The notes: generated from the letters alone by a model not told the origin. Shown: positions 1 to 7,602, counted from the first letter of the stretch. The stretch: DNA of 25,392 nucleotides from an uncultured Prevotella sp. (GCA_900548585.1 URLI01000029.1:1-25392); one strand, 5' to 3'. Translations and numbers: made by a program.

Positions 1-106
1 AGTTGACATTCTCTGTATGCATCGCATCCATGGCCTCCCGCATTGATGCCATCTCAGAAGTCAGCCCTTTAAACGCTTGTGATATGTCCGTAACTTGCTC
101 TTTCAT
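1..106 (-). CDS. Partial N-terminus, possible IS66-type transposase
   Basis: This is the first 35 codons of an ORF that leaves the window at position 1. The peptide begins MKEQVTDISQAFKGLTSEMA and continues with a heptad-like pattern rich in Met, Glu and Ala, suggesting a coiled coil. TnpC transposases of IS66 elements often start with a coiled coil, and the ORF sits inside an IS66-like end, so a transposase is the likely product. The catalytic domain is not in view. The -7 box at 112-119 ends only about 6 bp before this ATG, so the transcript would be almost leaderless, or translation begins at a later Met. Confidence 0.4.
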   Translation of the reverse strand, partial: MKEQVTDISQAFKGLTSEMASMREAMDAMHTENVN

Positions 107-111
107 AAGCA

Positions 112-143
112 CAAAGGTACGAAAAATATTTGATATATGCAAA
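112..143 (-). promoter_or_regulatory. Bacteroidetes-type promoter of the IS-borne ORF
   Basis: On the minus strand TTTG (140-143) is followed after 20 bp by TACCTTTG (112-119). This matches the Bacteroidetes sigma consensus (TTTG, 19-21 bp, TAnnTTTG). It points into the partial ORF at 106. Confidence 0.6.
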
Positions 144-239
144 TAAATAAGTATGTATTTTATTGATAATCAAAGACTTTTCACATTGCGGATAATCGTG
201 TTCTGGTCGATAGTCAAGTTAGTGCTGAGACAGAATTTG

Positions 240-635
240 TCATGAACAATATTGCTGAATAGTTACGAATCCACAACTTTCGTCTACTGCATCTTTGTAA
301 ACAACGGTATGGTCCTCTGGTGTTCTTGCGGTAATGGTATATACGTCACAAATGTATACACCTGCTCCTGGTAAATATTCCATGTATGCGGAGCTAAAGG
401 CAACCTTTACCTTGCTCTTTCTTTCGATTTTTACATCACCAGTCCATGTCTCTATTGGAGAAGAAGAAATTGCTCTTGTTATAGGAGAGTTTAGCTTTGT
501 TGTAAGAGAACTGTTTTCCTTTTGCGAGTTTACATCATTAGATGTTCTGATTTCTTCGTCTGTTACATCGGAAGAACAAGCTGTGCTTATAAGGCACAAA
601 GCAGAGAAGATAAGTAATAGATAATTTTTTAACAT
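240..635 (-). pseudogene. Small lipoprotein, 3' end replaced by an insertion element
   Basis: A 131-residue ORF begins with a lipoprotein signal peptide: hydrophobic residues 5-19, then a lipobox ending at Cys20 (STAC|SS). The mature part is Ser/Thr-rich and then beta-rich, with no family I recognise. The last eight residues (VTIQQYCS) are encoded by the GTAACTATTCAGCAATA end of the inserted element, so the native reading ends after SCGF and the original C-terminus is lost. It starts 10 bp after the outer-membrane protein gene at 646 and probably shares its transcript. Base composition is AT-rich, as in the rest of this accessory block. It may still be expressed as a truncated protein. Confidence 0.6.
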
Positions 636-645
636 AATATTGGCT

Positions 646-1353
646 TTATAAAGTTATAGAATATCCAGCAGAAAGGACGAAACTTCGATTATAGATATTT
701 TCTTTAGTATATTTATATACGTTAGTAAGACCTATATTGTACTTAAAGTCAATGAAAACTTTCTTATATTCATAAGAAACACCTATGGGAATTGCCAATT
801 GAATTTTATTATATCCGTCTGTAAACTCTCCTTTATTTTTTCCAGAATAGTTATTATTGATAACCCATTGGTCATTTTCTCTTTTATAGAAAGAAATAGT
901 ATTTTTTGTAGTACCGCTTAAAAGAAATCTGAAGAGAATTCCTGATTTTAAGTGTATTTTTGAAACATTATTTCCCCATATATTATATGAAACCATGATA
1001 GGCACGTCTAAATTTTTATTTAAAATTGAAAAGTTTTTCGAAAGAATCCGATAAGCTTCGGATGATACAGAAATATCTTCAAATTTTATATGTTCTAAGG
1101 TAAAAATAAGACCTAATGATAATCCTATATTTTGTTTTTTCTTTTCTATTTCTCCTCCAAAATTGAAGCCTATTGTATATTTAGGCTTATAATAGAACTT
1201 CTCTCCATTGTCTAAAGAATATGTTACTCCTTTAGTAAAAGAAGATATATTAAATCCAATATGAGGGTATATGGAAAATTCATTATTTTTTTGTGCAAAA
1301 ATAGTTTCTGTACAAAATATGCATATTGTTATGTATAGTATTTTTATTTTCAT
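646..1353 (-). CDS. Outer-membrane beta-barrel protein, function unknown
   Basis: The 235-residue product has a signal peptide (residues 1-20, cleavage likely after IFA-Q). It continues as alternating polar and aromatic strands (for example IYPHIGFNISSF, YTIGFNFGGEIE, VFIDFKYNIGL) and ends SAGYSITL, a typical closing strand. This is the build of the PorT / OMP_b-brl_2-like small porin-shaped proteins common in Bacteroidetes; the specific ligand or role cannot be read. A TATATTTG -7 box is visible on the minus strand at 1407-1414, 54 bp before the ATG, but no clear -33 element accompanies it. The gene is AT-rich compared with the core genes after 3200, and it is followed by the truncated lipoprotein gene. 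Confidence 0.65.
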   Translation of the reverse strand: MKIKILYITICIFCTETIFAQKNNEFSIYPHIGFNISSFTKGVTYSLDNGEKFYYKPKYTIGFNFGGEIEKKKQNIGLSLGLIFTLEHIKFEDISVSSEAYRILSKNFSILNKNLDVPIMVSYNIWGNNVSKIHLKSGILFRFLLSGTTKNTISFYKRENDQWVINNNYSGKNKGEFTDGYNKIQLAIPIGVSYEYKKVFIDFKYNIGLTNVYKYTKENIYNRSFVLSAGYSITL

Positions 1354-1568
1354 TTAAGTGTGATCTGCTTGATAATTTTTAAAGAACCATATTTAAATCA
1401 CGTTTGCAAATATAATAAAGATATTCAAATATCCTATATATTCCTCTTTTATTTTTTGATATGGAAACGATTTTCTTGTTGTTCTCTTTTTATGACTATT
1501 CAATCGGTGAAGCGATATAAAATTGTTTCTGTCCTTTGATTCCATTCGCAAATCTGCTAAAATCAAAA

Positions 1569-2567
1569 CTAACATCTTCCATTTCTTATTTGCTTTCTGT
1601 ACTCTTCTTTTTGATAGCGTTGATTACGTAGCCGATGCGGTTCTTGGCAGTTCTCGATGGTCAGACAAGGGAGGAAAGGAAACCTATGAAGTCGGGTATT
1701 TTTCTTTTCCCCATCGATGATAGTTTTCTTGTTCTTGCTAATTTCGTCTGCCTTGAACTCAAAAGAATAGCGGAAGTAATCGTACGCTTCACGGCTTACC
1801 TGTGTACTTGCAGAGAGTTTGGAGCGCATTTCTATCTGGAGCAAGTTTGGGTCTTGATTGTCTGGGTGGAAAGTTGGGAAGAACTTAAAACCTACGACCT
1901 TTCGACCCTCCTTTACCTCGATGTAGTTGAAAGAGTAAGGGCTGCTCTCGTCAAGCTCTTTCTTGGCTACATCTAATACCCATCGCTTAAAATCCCCAAC
2001 AAGTTTATATTTATCATTTACGCATAGCATTTCTCTTAATTGCTCAAAGGTAAATTCCAAAGGTCTTTTCTGTCCACTTAGGAGTTCGTAAAACCGCATT
2101 GAGTAAACAGAATTGAACTGCATTGCGGTTACAAGCTCATATTTTCTGTAACATTTGGAAAAATTCAGCATACCATCCCATATTTCATTGAAGACAGAGA
2201 ATGTAACCATTCCCGTTTTTTTCTTTATTTTTGGGTTAGATATGATGTGTGTTTTATGCAAAATGTCGTCATTGTCTATGATGATAAATTTGTCGGATAA
2301 AGAACTAAAAGCCTTTTTCGCTATTGTATAATTTTCGTCTTGCTCATCTTTGAGAATGTCTGCAACAGGCATGGTTATCTCCCGACCGAATAGGGAGTGC
2401 TCTATTTTGTGGAGATTGTCTCTAATCATGATACCCTTGATTTCATCTTGAGCATATTCCACAATGCGGTATAAAATTCGCTTTTCGTAAGCTGTGAATT
2501 TATAGCGAGAAGTCGTTAGGGTGTACGACTGAATAACGTTTTTGTTGTCCTTGATAGTTCGTGCCAT
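1569..2567 (-). pseudogene. Rep_3-family replication initiator, C-terminus frameshifted
   Basis: The 332-residue ORF has the features of Rep_3 plasmid initiators: N-terminal YTLTTSRYKFTAYEKRILY, a first winged-helix region, then the conserved segment MQFNSVYSMRFYELLSGQKR around residues 147-166 and a second winged-helix half to about residue 235. Such proteins bind iterons and open plasmid origins. The C-terminus looks out of frame after GEKK: removing one A from the A-run at 1699-1703 gives KIPDFIGFLSSLV, then a TGA at 1661-1663, then in the same frame NRIGYVINAIKKKSTESK ending at 1586. Two lesions therefore seem to separate the gene from its ancestral form. It follows the 65-residue ORF by 1 bp. 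It is probably a relic of an integrated plasmid or a replicon carried by a mobile element. Confidence 0.7.
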
Positions 2568-2568
2568 C

Positions 2569-2766
2569 TTATTTGACCATTAAGTGTTTCATTCCTGCTT
2601 TTTCCATCCACTCGTTGTAATGTCCGATGGCGGCATCCCCTTGCAGTCCTTTTTCAAGTCTGTCCGCAAGTTCAGCCTTGTAAACATGCTCTTCTCGGCG
2701 CATGGTATTGCCGAGTTCCTCCATGCCATCCGAAATCCGCCTTAATGTTGACAGTATTTTGTCCAT
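2569..2766 (-). CDS. Small coiled-coil protein upstream of rep
   Basis: A 65-residue charged protein whose N-terminal half is predicted helical (LSTLRRISDGMEELGNTMRR). No family is recognised. Its stop codon is 1 bp from the rep ATG and a consensus promoter lies 27 bp upstream of its ATG, so the two genes form one transcriptional unit. By position it could be a copy-number or accessory replication protein, but this is inference only. Confidence 0.55.
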   Translation of the reverse strand: MDKILSTLRRISDGMEELGNTMRREEHVYKAELADRLEKGLQGDAAIGHYNEWMEKAGMKHLMVK

Positions 2767-2792
2767 AAATCCTTGATTTTTAGTTTATGTGG

Positions 2793-2824
2793 CAAAGATA
2801 AATTTTTAATATGAGAAAAACAAA
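2793..2824 (-). promoter_or_regulatory. Promoter of the small ORF-rep operon
   Basis: On the minus strand TTTG (2821-2824), 20 bp, then TATCTTTG (2793-2800): a full match to the Bacteroidetes consensus. It lies 27 bp before the ATG at 2766. Confidence 0.7.
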
Positions 2825-2904
2825 TTATTTCCTATTGTTAACATTAAATTTCTCGTAGTTAGGTCTCCGCACTTGGCCATCAACGCTCGCCACGCTGACC
2901 ACAC

Positions 2905-2923
2905 GCCGGAATGTGATTCCGGC
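2905..2923. repeat. Inverted repeat beside the 22-bp array
   Basis: GCCGGAA and TTCCGGC (7-bp arms, 5-base loop TGTGA) form a perfect hairpin immediately before the repeat array. No U-tract follows on either strand, so it is not an obvious terminator. Confidence 0.5.
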
Positions 2924-2936
2924 GGTCTTACCGGGC

Positions 2937-3017
2937 AAATACGGCGTGTTTTCAAAGTAAATACGGCGTGTTTGCAAAGTAAATACGGCGTGTTTGGTAA
3001 GTAAATACGGCGTAATT
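2937..3017. repeat. Array of 22-bp direct repeats (array A), possible iterons
   Basis: Three and a half units with an exact 22-bp period start at 2937, 2959, 2981 and 3003. On the minus strand each has a 15-bp core AAACACGCCGTATTT (three exact copies and one partial) and a variable 7-bp linker. The core is nearly palindromic around a central C (AAATACG-C-CGTATTT would be perfect). The array lies 113 bp upstream of the rep promoter, where an iteron origin would be expected; Rep_3 iterons are commonly 17-22 bp. A second array with the same core and period lies at 15432-15519 without a rep gene, so a chromosomal repeat family is an equal possibility. Confidence 0.8.
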
Positions 3018-3115
3018 ACAGCACGATTAGGCACAAATTGCTGGCACGACGGTATCTAACGGTCGCATCTGATGATAAAATCAAGAACGGGTAACACTGG
3101 TTGCCGCCAAGCGGC

Positions 3116-3147
3116 ATCCGGCAGGCGGTGATAAAAAAATGCCGGAT
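3116..3147. repeat. Hairpin downstream of the NlpC/P60 gene
   Basis: ATCCGGCA (3116-3123) and TGCCGGAT (3140-3147) are perfect 8-bp arms with a 16-base loop containing a run of A. A smaller GCCGC-CAA-GCGGC hairpin lies just before it. The pair sits 57 bp after the stop of the minus-strand hydrolase gene and may end its transcript, although the T-run is in the loop rather than after the stem. Confidence 0.4.
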
Positions 3148-3203
3148 TGCGACGGATGGAGATTAAGGCCTAATGGCCGATGCGGCTACATAAGCCACGG
3201 AAG

Positions 3204-3779
3204 TCACATCACCCTCCTGCCGAACAGGTAGCGTCTGGCATAGTAACTCTCGCGCGAGTTGCTCACCTTGACGCCACGCAGCGATGCGTGGATGAAGTCG
3301 AAGCTGCCAGTGACCGGGTCAACATCCACCACGATGCCGACATGACCGACGCTGCCTCCGCTTCGCGGGCTGGTGAAGAAAACGAGGTCTCCGCTCTGCA
3401 ACTCGCTGCTTGAGATGCCGTATCCCTGCGTCGCCTGCTGTCGCGACGACCGGCTCAGCGATATTCCCATCTTGCCGAACACATAACTCGTGAAGCCCGA
3501 GCAGTCGAACACATAAGGCCCGGCGCAGCCGTGGCTGTAGCGCGCCCCGATGTGGTTGAACGCCTCGTCAAGCACGTTGTATGCCATGATGTTGTCGTTG
3601 TAACCAACATCCACTCCCTCATTTATATATAGGAAATCAAAGTTGTCTATCTCATCCACGCGCTGCTCCTGCTTAGGATGCGCCTTGGCTCTTGCCCTGG
3701 TCTTCTTCTTGCCTGCCATGGCGGGTGTCAATGACGAGAAGAACAGTAATATCGCGGTAATTGTTACAATTTTATTCAT
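3204..3779 (-). CDS. Secreted NlpC/P60 peptidoglycan hydrolase
   Basis: The 191-residue protein has a signal peptide (residues 1-22, cleavage after AMA), a basic linker (KKKTRARAKAHPK), and an NlpC/P60 cysteine-peptidase domain from about residue 68. The catalytic signature is visible: Cys93 in DCSGF, His146 in GHVGI and His164 in FIHAS. Family members cleave cell-wall peptide stems, usually the gamma-D-Glu to diamino-acid bond, in the periplasm. There is no SH3b or LysM domain, so substrate targeting is probably left to the N-terminal segment. It is transcribed alone, from a near-consensus promoter at 3834-3864, and hairpins lie downstream. Its GC content matches the core genes, not the AT-rich block before it. 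Confidence 0.85.
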   Translation of the reverse strand: MNKIVTITAILLFFSSLTPAMAGKKKTRARAKAHPKQEQRVDEIDNFDFLYINEGVDVGYNDNIMAYNVLDEAFNHIGARYSHGCAGPYVFDCSGFTSYVFGKMGISLSRSSRQQATQGYGISSSELQSGDLVFFTSPRSGGSVGHVGIVVDVDPVTGSFDFIHASLRGVKVSNSRESYYARRYLFGRRVM

Positions 3780-3833
3780 TATAATTACGGAATGATTAGG
3801 TTACGAAATATGCCTCTCACTGAAAGACATTTG

Positions 3834-3864
3834 CGAAGGTACGAAAAAAGGCTCAACCGTCAAA
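3834..3864 (-). promoter_or_regulatory. Promoter of the NlpC/P60 gene
   Basis: On the minus strand TTTG (3861-3864), 19 bp, TACCTTCG (3834-3841). The -7 box differs from TAnnTTTG by one base. It is 55 bp upstream of the ATG. Confidence 0.55.
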
Positions 3865-4165
3865 CAGTGTTCACATCTTTTTCGATATGGTGCAAAAGTC
3901 GGTTTTACAGTCTTTTTTTTCTCCTTTGTAACTATATTACAACAATTTATAAAATGCTGTTAAAAAAAAGATTTGGGAAAAAGGATTACATATTTTAACA
4001 AGTTCAACGCGAGAGAACAAAAATTATTTAGCAGAAACGACATGAAACCGACGCGGATGGCAAACAGGAACATATAGCGGATTTATCATATAAGCGCATG
4101 TATTCCACCGTTTGACATGTGGCAAAAAACTCATCTTTATGCAGCAAAACAACAACAATCAGGTA
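3865..4165. other. Intergenic region without a recognisable gene
   Basis: This AT-rich stretch lies between the NlpC/P60 promoter and a plus-strand promoter at 4166. It contains poly-T and poly-A runs near 3906-3915 and 3963-3969 and no convincing ORF or RNA. Possible transcript ends of pgeF would lie here, but I see no clean stem with a U-tract. Confidence 0.4.
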
Positions 4166-4196
4166 TTGCGCGCATAAAAATACCACAGTATCTTTG
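4166..4196 (+). promoter_or_regulatory. Consensus promoter with no sense gene downstream
   Basis: TTG (4166-4168), 20 bp, TATCTTTG (4189-4196): a perfect Bacteroidetes promoter on the plus strand. It faces the 3' end of the minus-strand pgeF gene. The first downstream ATG (4228) opens a 182-codon frame that lies fully antisense to pgeF and has no recognisable protein features, so the transcript would be antisense or non-coding. Confidence 0.55.
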
Positions 4197-4230
4197 CACC
4201 AACATTAACATTCATAGCAAATAAGAAATG

Positions 4231-5043
4231 TCACTTCAGGATTACCCCTGTGAAGATGCGTCCGGAGGCTGTCCCGAGGCGGCGTGCGGAGAAGAAGGTG
4301 CCGCTGTGGGTGTATGTGCAGATGCCGGAGGAATGTATGTTGGCGGATGGTATGCCGCCCTCGATCAGCTGGAGGCGGTTGCACAAAGGCAGGTCGATAT
4401 GCCATTTCATTTCAGTCCGCGACAAGGCTGCTGTCCGGGTGTGCATCGGCGGGAAGCGGCGCGATATTCTCTCCATGTGGAAACCTGCGTCGCGGAACTC
4501 GTCATACACCTCGTCGCCCACCTCGAACGCCGCGAGCGATATGCCCGGGCCGATGGCTGCGCGCAGCGCCTCCGGGCGCGACGAGAACTTGTCATGCATC
4601 GCCGCCACCACTGCCTGCACGATGCGTTTCGCCGTCCCGCGCCACCCGGCATGAACCGCTGCGGCGCAATGATGCTCATGGTCGTATATGATAATAGGTA
4701 TGCAGTCGGCGGTGGAGACCCCGATGCAGATGCCGCGCACGCCGGTGATGAGCGCGTCGGAGCCGTCTATGAATGATTGCAGCCCGGACGCTGGCAGCGA
4801 GAGGCATTCCTCGGTTACGCAACGGTACTCCGCTCCGTGGGCCTGCCGGGGATAGATGATCCGCCCGGGCGCGACGTTTATTGTCCCGGCGAGTGTTTCA
4901 AGGTTGCGTGCGATGCTCTCCTCGGAGTCCCCGCAGTGGCGGTTGATGTTGAACGAGGCGTAATTCCCCGTGCCAGCCCCGCCCTCGCGAGTTGTGGAGA
5001 ATGCACGGACGGCATCACCGAGGCTGTATTCATGCAGTCTCAT
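4231..5043 (-). CDS. pgeF: Peptidoglycan editing factor / multicopper polyphenol oxidase-fold protein
   Basis: A 270-residue member of the YfiH/YlmD/LACC1 (Cu-oxidase_4) family. The metal-binding signature is present: His69 in QAHG, Cys114 in TADCIP and His131 in VHAGWRG, with AIGPGIS and the C-terminal FFSARR...GR block. Members have been described as purine nucleoside phosphorylase-like enzymes, and in E. coli as a factor preventing mis-incorporation of L-Ser into the peptidoglycan stem; which activity applies here cannot be decided. Its ATG overlaps the obgE stop by 4 bp (ATGA), so translation is coupled and it is the last gene of the hpt-adk-obgE-pgeF cluster. Confidence 0.88.
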   Translation of the reverse strand: MRLHEYSLGDAVRAFSTTREGGAGTGNYASFNINRHCGDSEESIARNLETLAGTINVAPGRIIYPRQAHGAEYRCVTEECLSLPASGLQSFIDGSDALITGVRGICIGVSTADCIPIIIYDHEHHCAAAVHAGWRGTAKRIVQAVVAAMHDKFSSRPEALRAAIGPGISLAAFEVGDEVYDEFRDAGFHMERISRRFPPMHTRTAALSRTEMKWHIDLPLCNRLQLIEGGIPSANIHSSGICTYTHSGTFFSARRLGTASGRIFTGVILK

Positions 5044-6215
5044 TGTTCAATGTCCTCAATCCCGTAGTCATCGAGGTCCTCGATCTCGTCCTCGTCGACG
5101 TACTCAATCTCTATGTCCTCCCCCTCGTCTGCAATTTCCTTTGAGAAGCGCGCTATGTCCTTGTCGCGGTGGACGATCACGTCTTCTGCCGTTATGCCCT
5201 GCAGTTTGTTGCTCTCGCTGTTGAGCTCGTCCCACAGTAGATCCTTCAGTTTGTCCAGTCCCTGCTGCGCTACCGCCGATATGAACACGACTGGCAGTTG
5301 CCCGCCGAGCTTCTTTTGGATTTCCTCGTTAAGCATCTGCGCCAGTTCCCCGTCTATCAAGTCGCACTTGGTGATGGCAAGCACGCGGTGCTTGTCGAGC
5401 ATGTCCGGGTTGAAGCGGCGCAGTTCGTTGAGCAGTATGTTGTAATCCCTCACGATGTCGTCAGAGTCGCACGGCACCATGAAGAGCAGCAGCGAGTTGC
5501 GCTCGATGTGCCTAAGGAAGCGCAGCCCGAGGCCTTTTCCCTCGCTCGCGCCCTCTATGATGCCCGGTATGTCTGCCATGACGAACGACTTGTGGTCGTG
5601 GTATGACACTATGCCGAGCGACGGTTCGAGCGTTGTGAACGGATAGTTTGCGATCTTCGGGCGCGCCGATGACAGCGCGGATAGCAGCGTTGACTTGCCG
5701 GCGTTGGGGAATCCCACCAGCCCCACGTCGGCGAGCAGTTTCAGCTCGAGTATCACGGTCATCTCCTCCATCGGCTCGCCCGGCTGCGCGAAGCGCGGCG
5801 CCTGGTTGGTGGCGGTGCGGAACTGGAAGTTTCCGAGTCCTCCGCGCCCGCCCCTCAGCAGCACCACCTCCTGGCCGTCGTAGGTTATGTCGCACAAATA
5901 CTTCCCCGTCTCGGCATTATATGCCACCGTTCCGCACGGCACGTCGATGTACTCGTTTTTGCCGTTCGTTCCGTGGCACTTGTCCTTTCCGCCGTTTCCG
6001 CCGTGCTCCGCATAGACGTGCCGCTGGTATCTTAGGTGCAGCAGAGTCCAGTAGTTGTGGTTGCCGCGCAGTATCACGCTGCCGCCGTCGCCGCCGTCGC
6101 CGCCGTCGGGGCCGCCGTTGTAGTTGTATTTCAGATGCTTGAGGTGCATGCTACCCCTGCCGCCCTTTCCCGAGCGGCAGTAAATCTTGACATAATCTAC
6201 GAAATTACTATCCAT
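5040..6215 (-). CDS. obgE: Obg-family GTPase
   Basis: The 391-residue protein has the Gly-rich Obg fold (about residues 1-158, with GGPDGGDGGDGG and RGGRGGLGNF), followed by a GTPase domain: G1 GFPNAGKS (168-175), G3 DIPG (215-218), G4 TKCD (282-285). The C-terminal extension is short and strongly acidic (VDEDEIEDLDDYGIEDIEQ), as is common in Bacteroidetes Obg. Obg/CgtA proteins bind the 50S subunit and are linked to ribosome maturation and the stringent response. The gene lies between adk and pgeF on the same strand and overlaps pgeF by 4 bp. The 93-bp gap from adk has no obvious promoter. Confidence 0.96.
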   Translation of the reverse strand: MDSNFVDYVKIYCRSGKGGRGSMHLKHLKYNYNGGPDGGDGGDGGSVILRGNHNYWTLLHLRYQRHVYAEHGGNGGKDKCHGTNGKNEYIDVPCGTVAYNAETGKYLCDITYDGQEVVLLRGGRGGLGNFQFRTATNQAPRFAQPGEPMEEMTVILELKLLADVGLVGFPNAGKSTLLSALSSARPKIANYPFTTLEPSLGIVSYHDHKSFVMADIPGIIEGASEGKGLGLRFLRHIERNSLLLFMVPCDSDDIVRDYNILLNELRRFNPDMLDKHRVLAITKCDLIDGELAQMLNEEIQKKLGGQLPVVFISAVAQQGLDKLKDLLWDELNSESNKLQGITAEDVIVHRDKDIARFSKEIADEGEDIEIEYVDEDEIEDLDDYGIEDIEQ

Positions 6216-6308
6216 AAACGCGTTGTGCGCAAGTCCCCGGCCTTCGGTCTCTTGCGGGTCACGCAGCAGTCGCCGCCGCCGCCAGTCAGGGTGTTCTCTG
6301 CGATTTTT

Positions 6309-6875
6309 CTATCCTATTATTTTCTCTATCTGTGCGAAAATGCTTTCGAGCGAGCCTACTCCGACCACATGATGGTGCAGTCCCTCGCGCTCGTACCATT
6401 CCACGAGCGGGCTTGTCTGATGCCGGTAAACGTCGAGGCGTTTCCTTATCGTCTCGGCATTGTCGTCCGGCCGTCCGCTTTCCTTCCCACGCTTTATGAG
6501 GCGCGTCACGAGTTCTTCCTCCGGCACGTCGAGCTCTATCATGGCCGCTATGGTGTGTCCCCTGTGGGCCAGCATCTCCTTCAGTGCCTCTGCCTGTGGT
6601 ATTGTCCGGGGGAATCCGTCGAATATGACCCCTTTGTGTTCCCCCCCGAAACTGTCATACACGTCTGCGAGGATGCTTATCATCAGCTCGTCGGGGATGA
6701 GCTGCCCCTTGACGATGAACGCATTTGCGGTCTTGCCGAGCTCCGTCCCCTTGCTGATTTGCTCCCTCAGCACGTCGCCGGTGGAGATATGTCCCAGCCC
6801 GTACTTCTTGATTATCAATTCACTCTGTGTGCCCTTGCCTGATCCGGGCGCGCCAAAAATAACTATGTTTTCCAT
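6309..6875 (-). CDS. adk: Adenylate kinase
   Basis: A 188-residue nucleoside monophosphate kinase with the P-loop GAPGSGKGT (residues 8-16), the AMP-binding stretch STGDVLR, DGFPRT, and a short LID (KRGKESGRPDDN) lacking the Zn-binding Cys residues of long-lid enzymes. It converts ATP + AMP to 2 ADP in the cytoplasm. The length is typical of the short-lid form found in Bacteroidetes. It lies 60 bp after hpt and before obgE on the same strand, so it is most likely co-transcribed with both. Confidence 0.97.
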   Translation of the reverse strand: MENIVIFGAPGSGKGTQSELIIKKYGLGHISTGDVLREQISKGTELGKTANAFIVKGQLIPDELMISILADVYDSFGGEHKGVIFDGFPRTIPQAEALKEMLAHRGHTIAAMIELDVPEEELVTRLIKRGKESGRPDDNAETIRKRLDVYRHQTSPLVEWYEREGLHHHVVGVGSLESIFAQIEKIIG

Positions 6876-6935
6876 TGCTTGCCTTGTTTATTTTGTATTT
6901 AATGGATGTGTCCTGTTGCCAAACAATGCCAGACG

Positions 6936-7472
6936 CTAATCCACCACGGTGTATATGTCTGGCAGGTTGCGTCCCTGCTGGTCGTAGTCAAGGCCGTAGC
7001 CCACGATGAAGTCGTTTGGAATCTCCATCGCGGCATACTCTATGTTGAGGTCAACCGTCAGTTTGTCCGGCTTCACCAGCAGCGTGCAGACGTGTATCGA
7101 GGCAGGATTGCGCGTCCCGAGCGTCTCTATCATCCGCTTCATCGTCAGCCCCGTGTCCACGATGTCCTCCACGATAATCACCGTGCGCCCGCTCAAGTCC
7201 TCGTTGATGCCCAGCACTTCGGTTATCTTCCCCGATGACGTTGTGCCTTCGTATGACGCCAGTTTGACGAACGATATCTCGCACGGGATGGTCAGCATGC
7301 GCATCAGGTCGGCGGCGAAAATGAACGAGCCGTTCAGCACGGCAATTAGTATCGGGTTCTTGTCTGCCATGTCGCGGTTGATGCGGTCTGCCACTGCCTT
7401 TACACGTTTCCTAATCTCTGCTTCCGGGATAGAAGTCTTGAACGTTTTGTCTAAAATTTTAACTACGGCCAT
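6936..7472 (-). CDS. hpt: Hypoxanthine phosphoribosyltransferase
   Basis: A 178-residue type I phosphoribosyltransferase. The PRPP-binding motif VEDIVDTG is at residues 101-108, the PPi loop ...LNGSFIFAADL at about 46-56, and the purine-contacting C-terminal part IPNDFIVGYGLDYDQQGRNLP is intact. It salvages hypoxanthine (and usually guanine) to the nucleotide. It is the first gene of the minus-strand cluster hpt-adk-obgE-pgeF, so purine salvage and adenylate balance are co-transcribed with a GTPase that senses nucleotide state. A TAATTTTG -7 box lies on the minus strand at 7495-7502, but the matching -33 element is poor. Confidence 0.95.
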   Translation of the reverse strand: MAVVKILDKTFKTSIPEAEIRKRVKAVADRINRDMADKNPILIAVLNGSFIFAADLMRMLTIPCEISFVKLASYEGTTSSGKITEVLGINEDLSGRTVIIVEDIVDTGLTMKRMIETLGTRNPASIHVCTLLVKPDKLTVDLNIEYAAMEIPNDFIVGYGLDYDQQGRNLPDIYTVVD

Positions 7473-7602
7473 AACTTTTCTCTTTATTTTCCGACAAAAT
7501 TACTAAAATATTCCATCTTTTCATCTTTTAAGAAGGGAAAACATGAAATTATTCCTAAACTTTGGAGATTTGTATTCGTTTTTTTTGTATTTTTGCATCG
7601 TG

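Larger units (their letters stand above)
1..266 (-). mobile_element. End fragment of an IS66-like insertion element
   Basis: Read on the minus strand, the segment starts at 266 with GTAACTATTCAGCAATA. The same motif occurs at 17059 and 25338. IS66-family elements are known for terminal inverted repeats that begin GTAA and for 8-bp target duplications, which makes that family the best guess. The end is followed by a Bacteroidetes-type promoter and the start of an ORF that runs off the window, as expected for the 5' side of a transposase unit. The 8 bp outside the end are 267-274; the matching duplicate would lie beyond the window. The family assignment is inference because no complete transposase is visible. 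Confidence 0.5.

Noticed and set aside
162..172. TTGATAATCAA palindrome as an FNR box
   Set aside because: The half-sites are separated by one base instead of four, and it lies inside the insertion element.
1393..1575. A 60-codon frame overlapping the end of rep
   Set aside because: It overlaps the decayed rep terminus, has no promoter of its own and no recognisable features; more likely chance in AT-rich DNA.
2825..3034. A 69-codon minus-strand frame across array A
   Set aside because: It reads through 22-bp repeats and a hairpin; apparent peptide repeats (HAVFTLQTRRIYF) are a by-product of the DNA repeat.
6036..6842. A 268-codon plus-strand frame across obgE and adk
   Set aside because: It covers parts of two real genes in antisense and has no family features.
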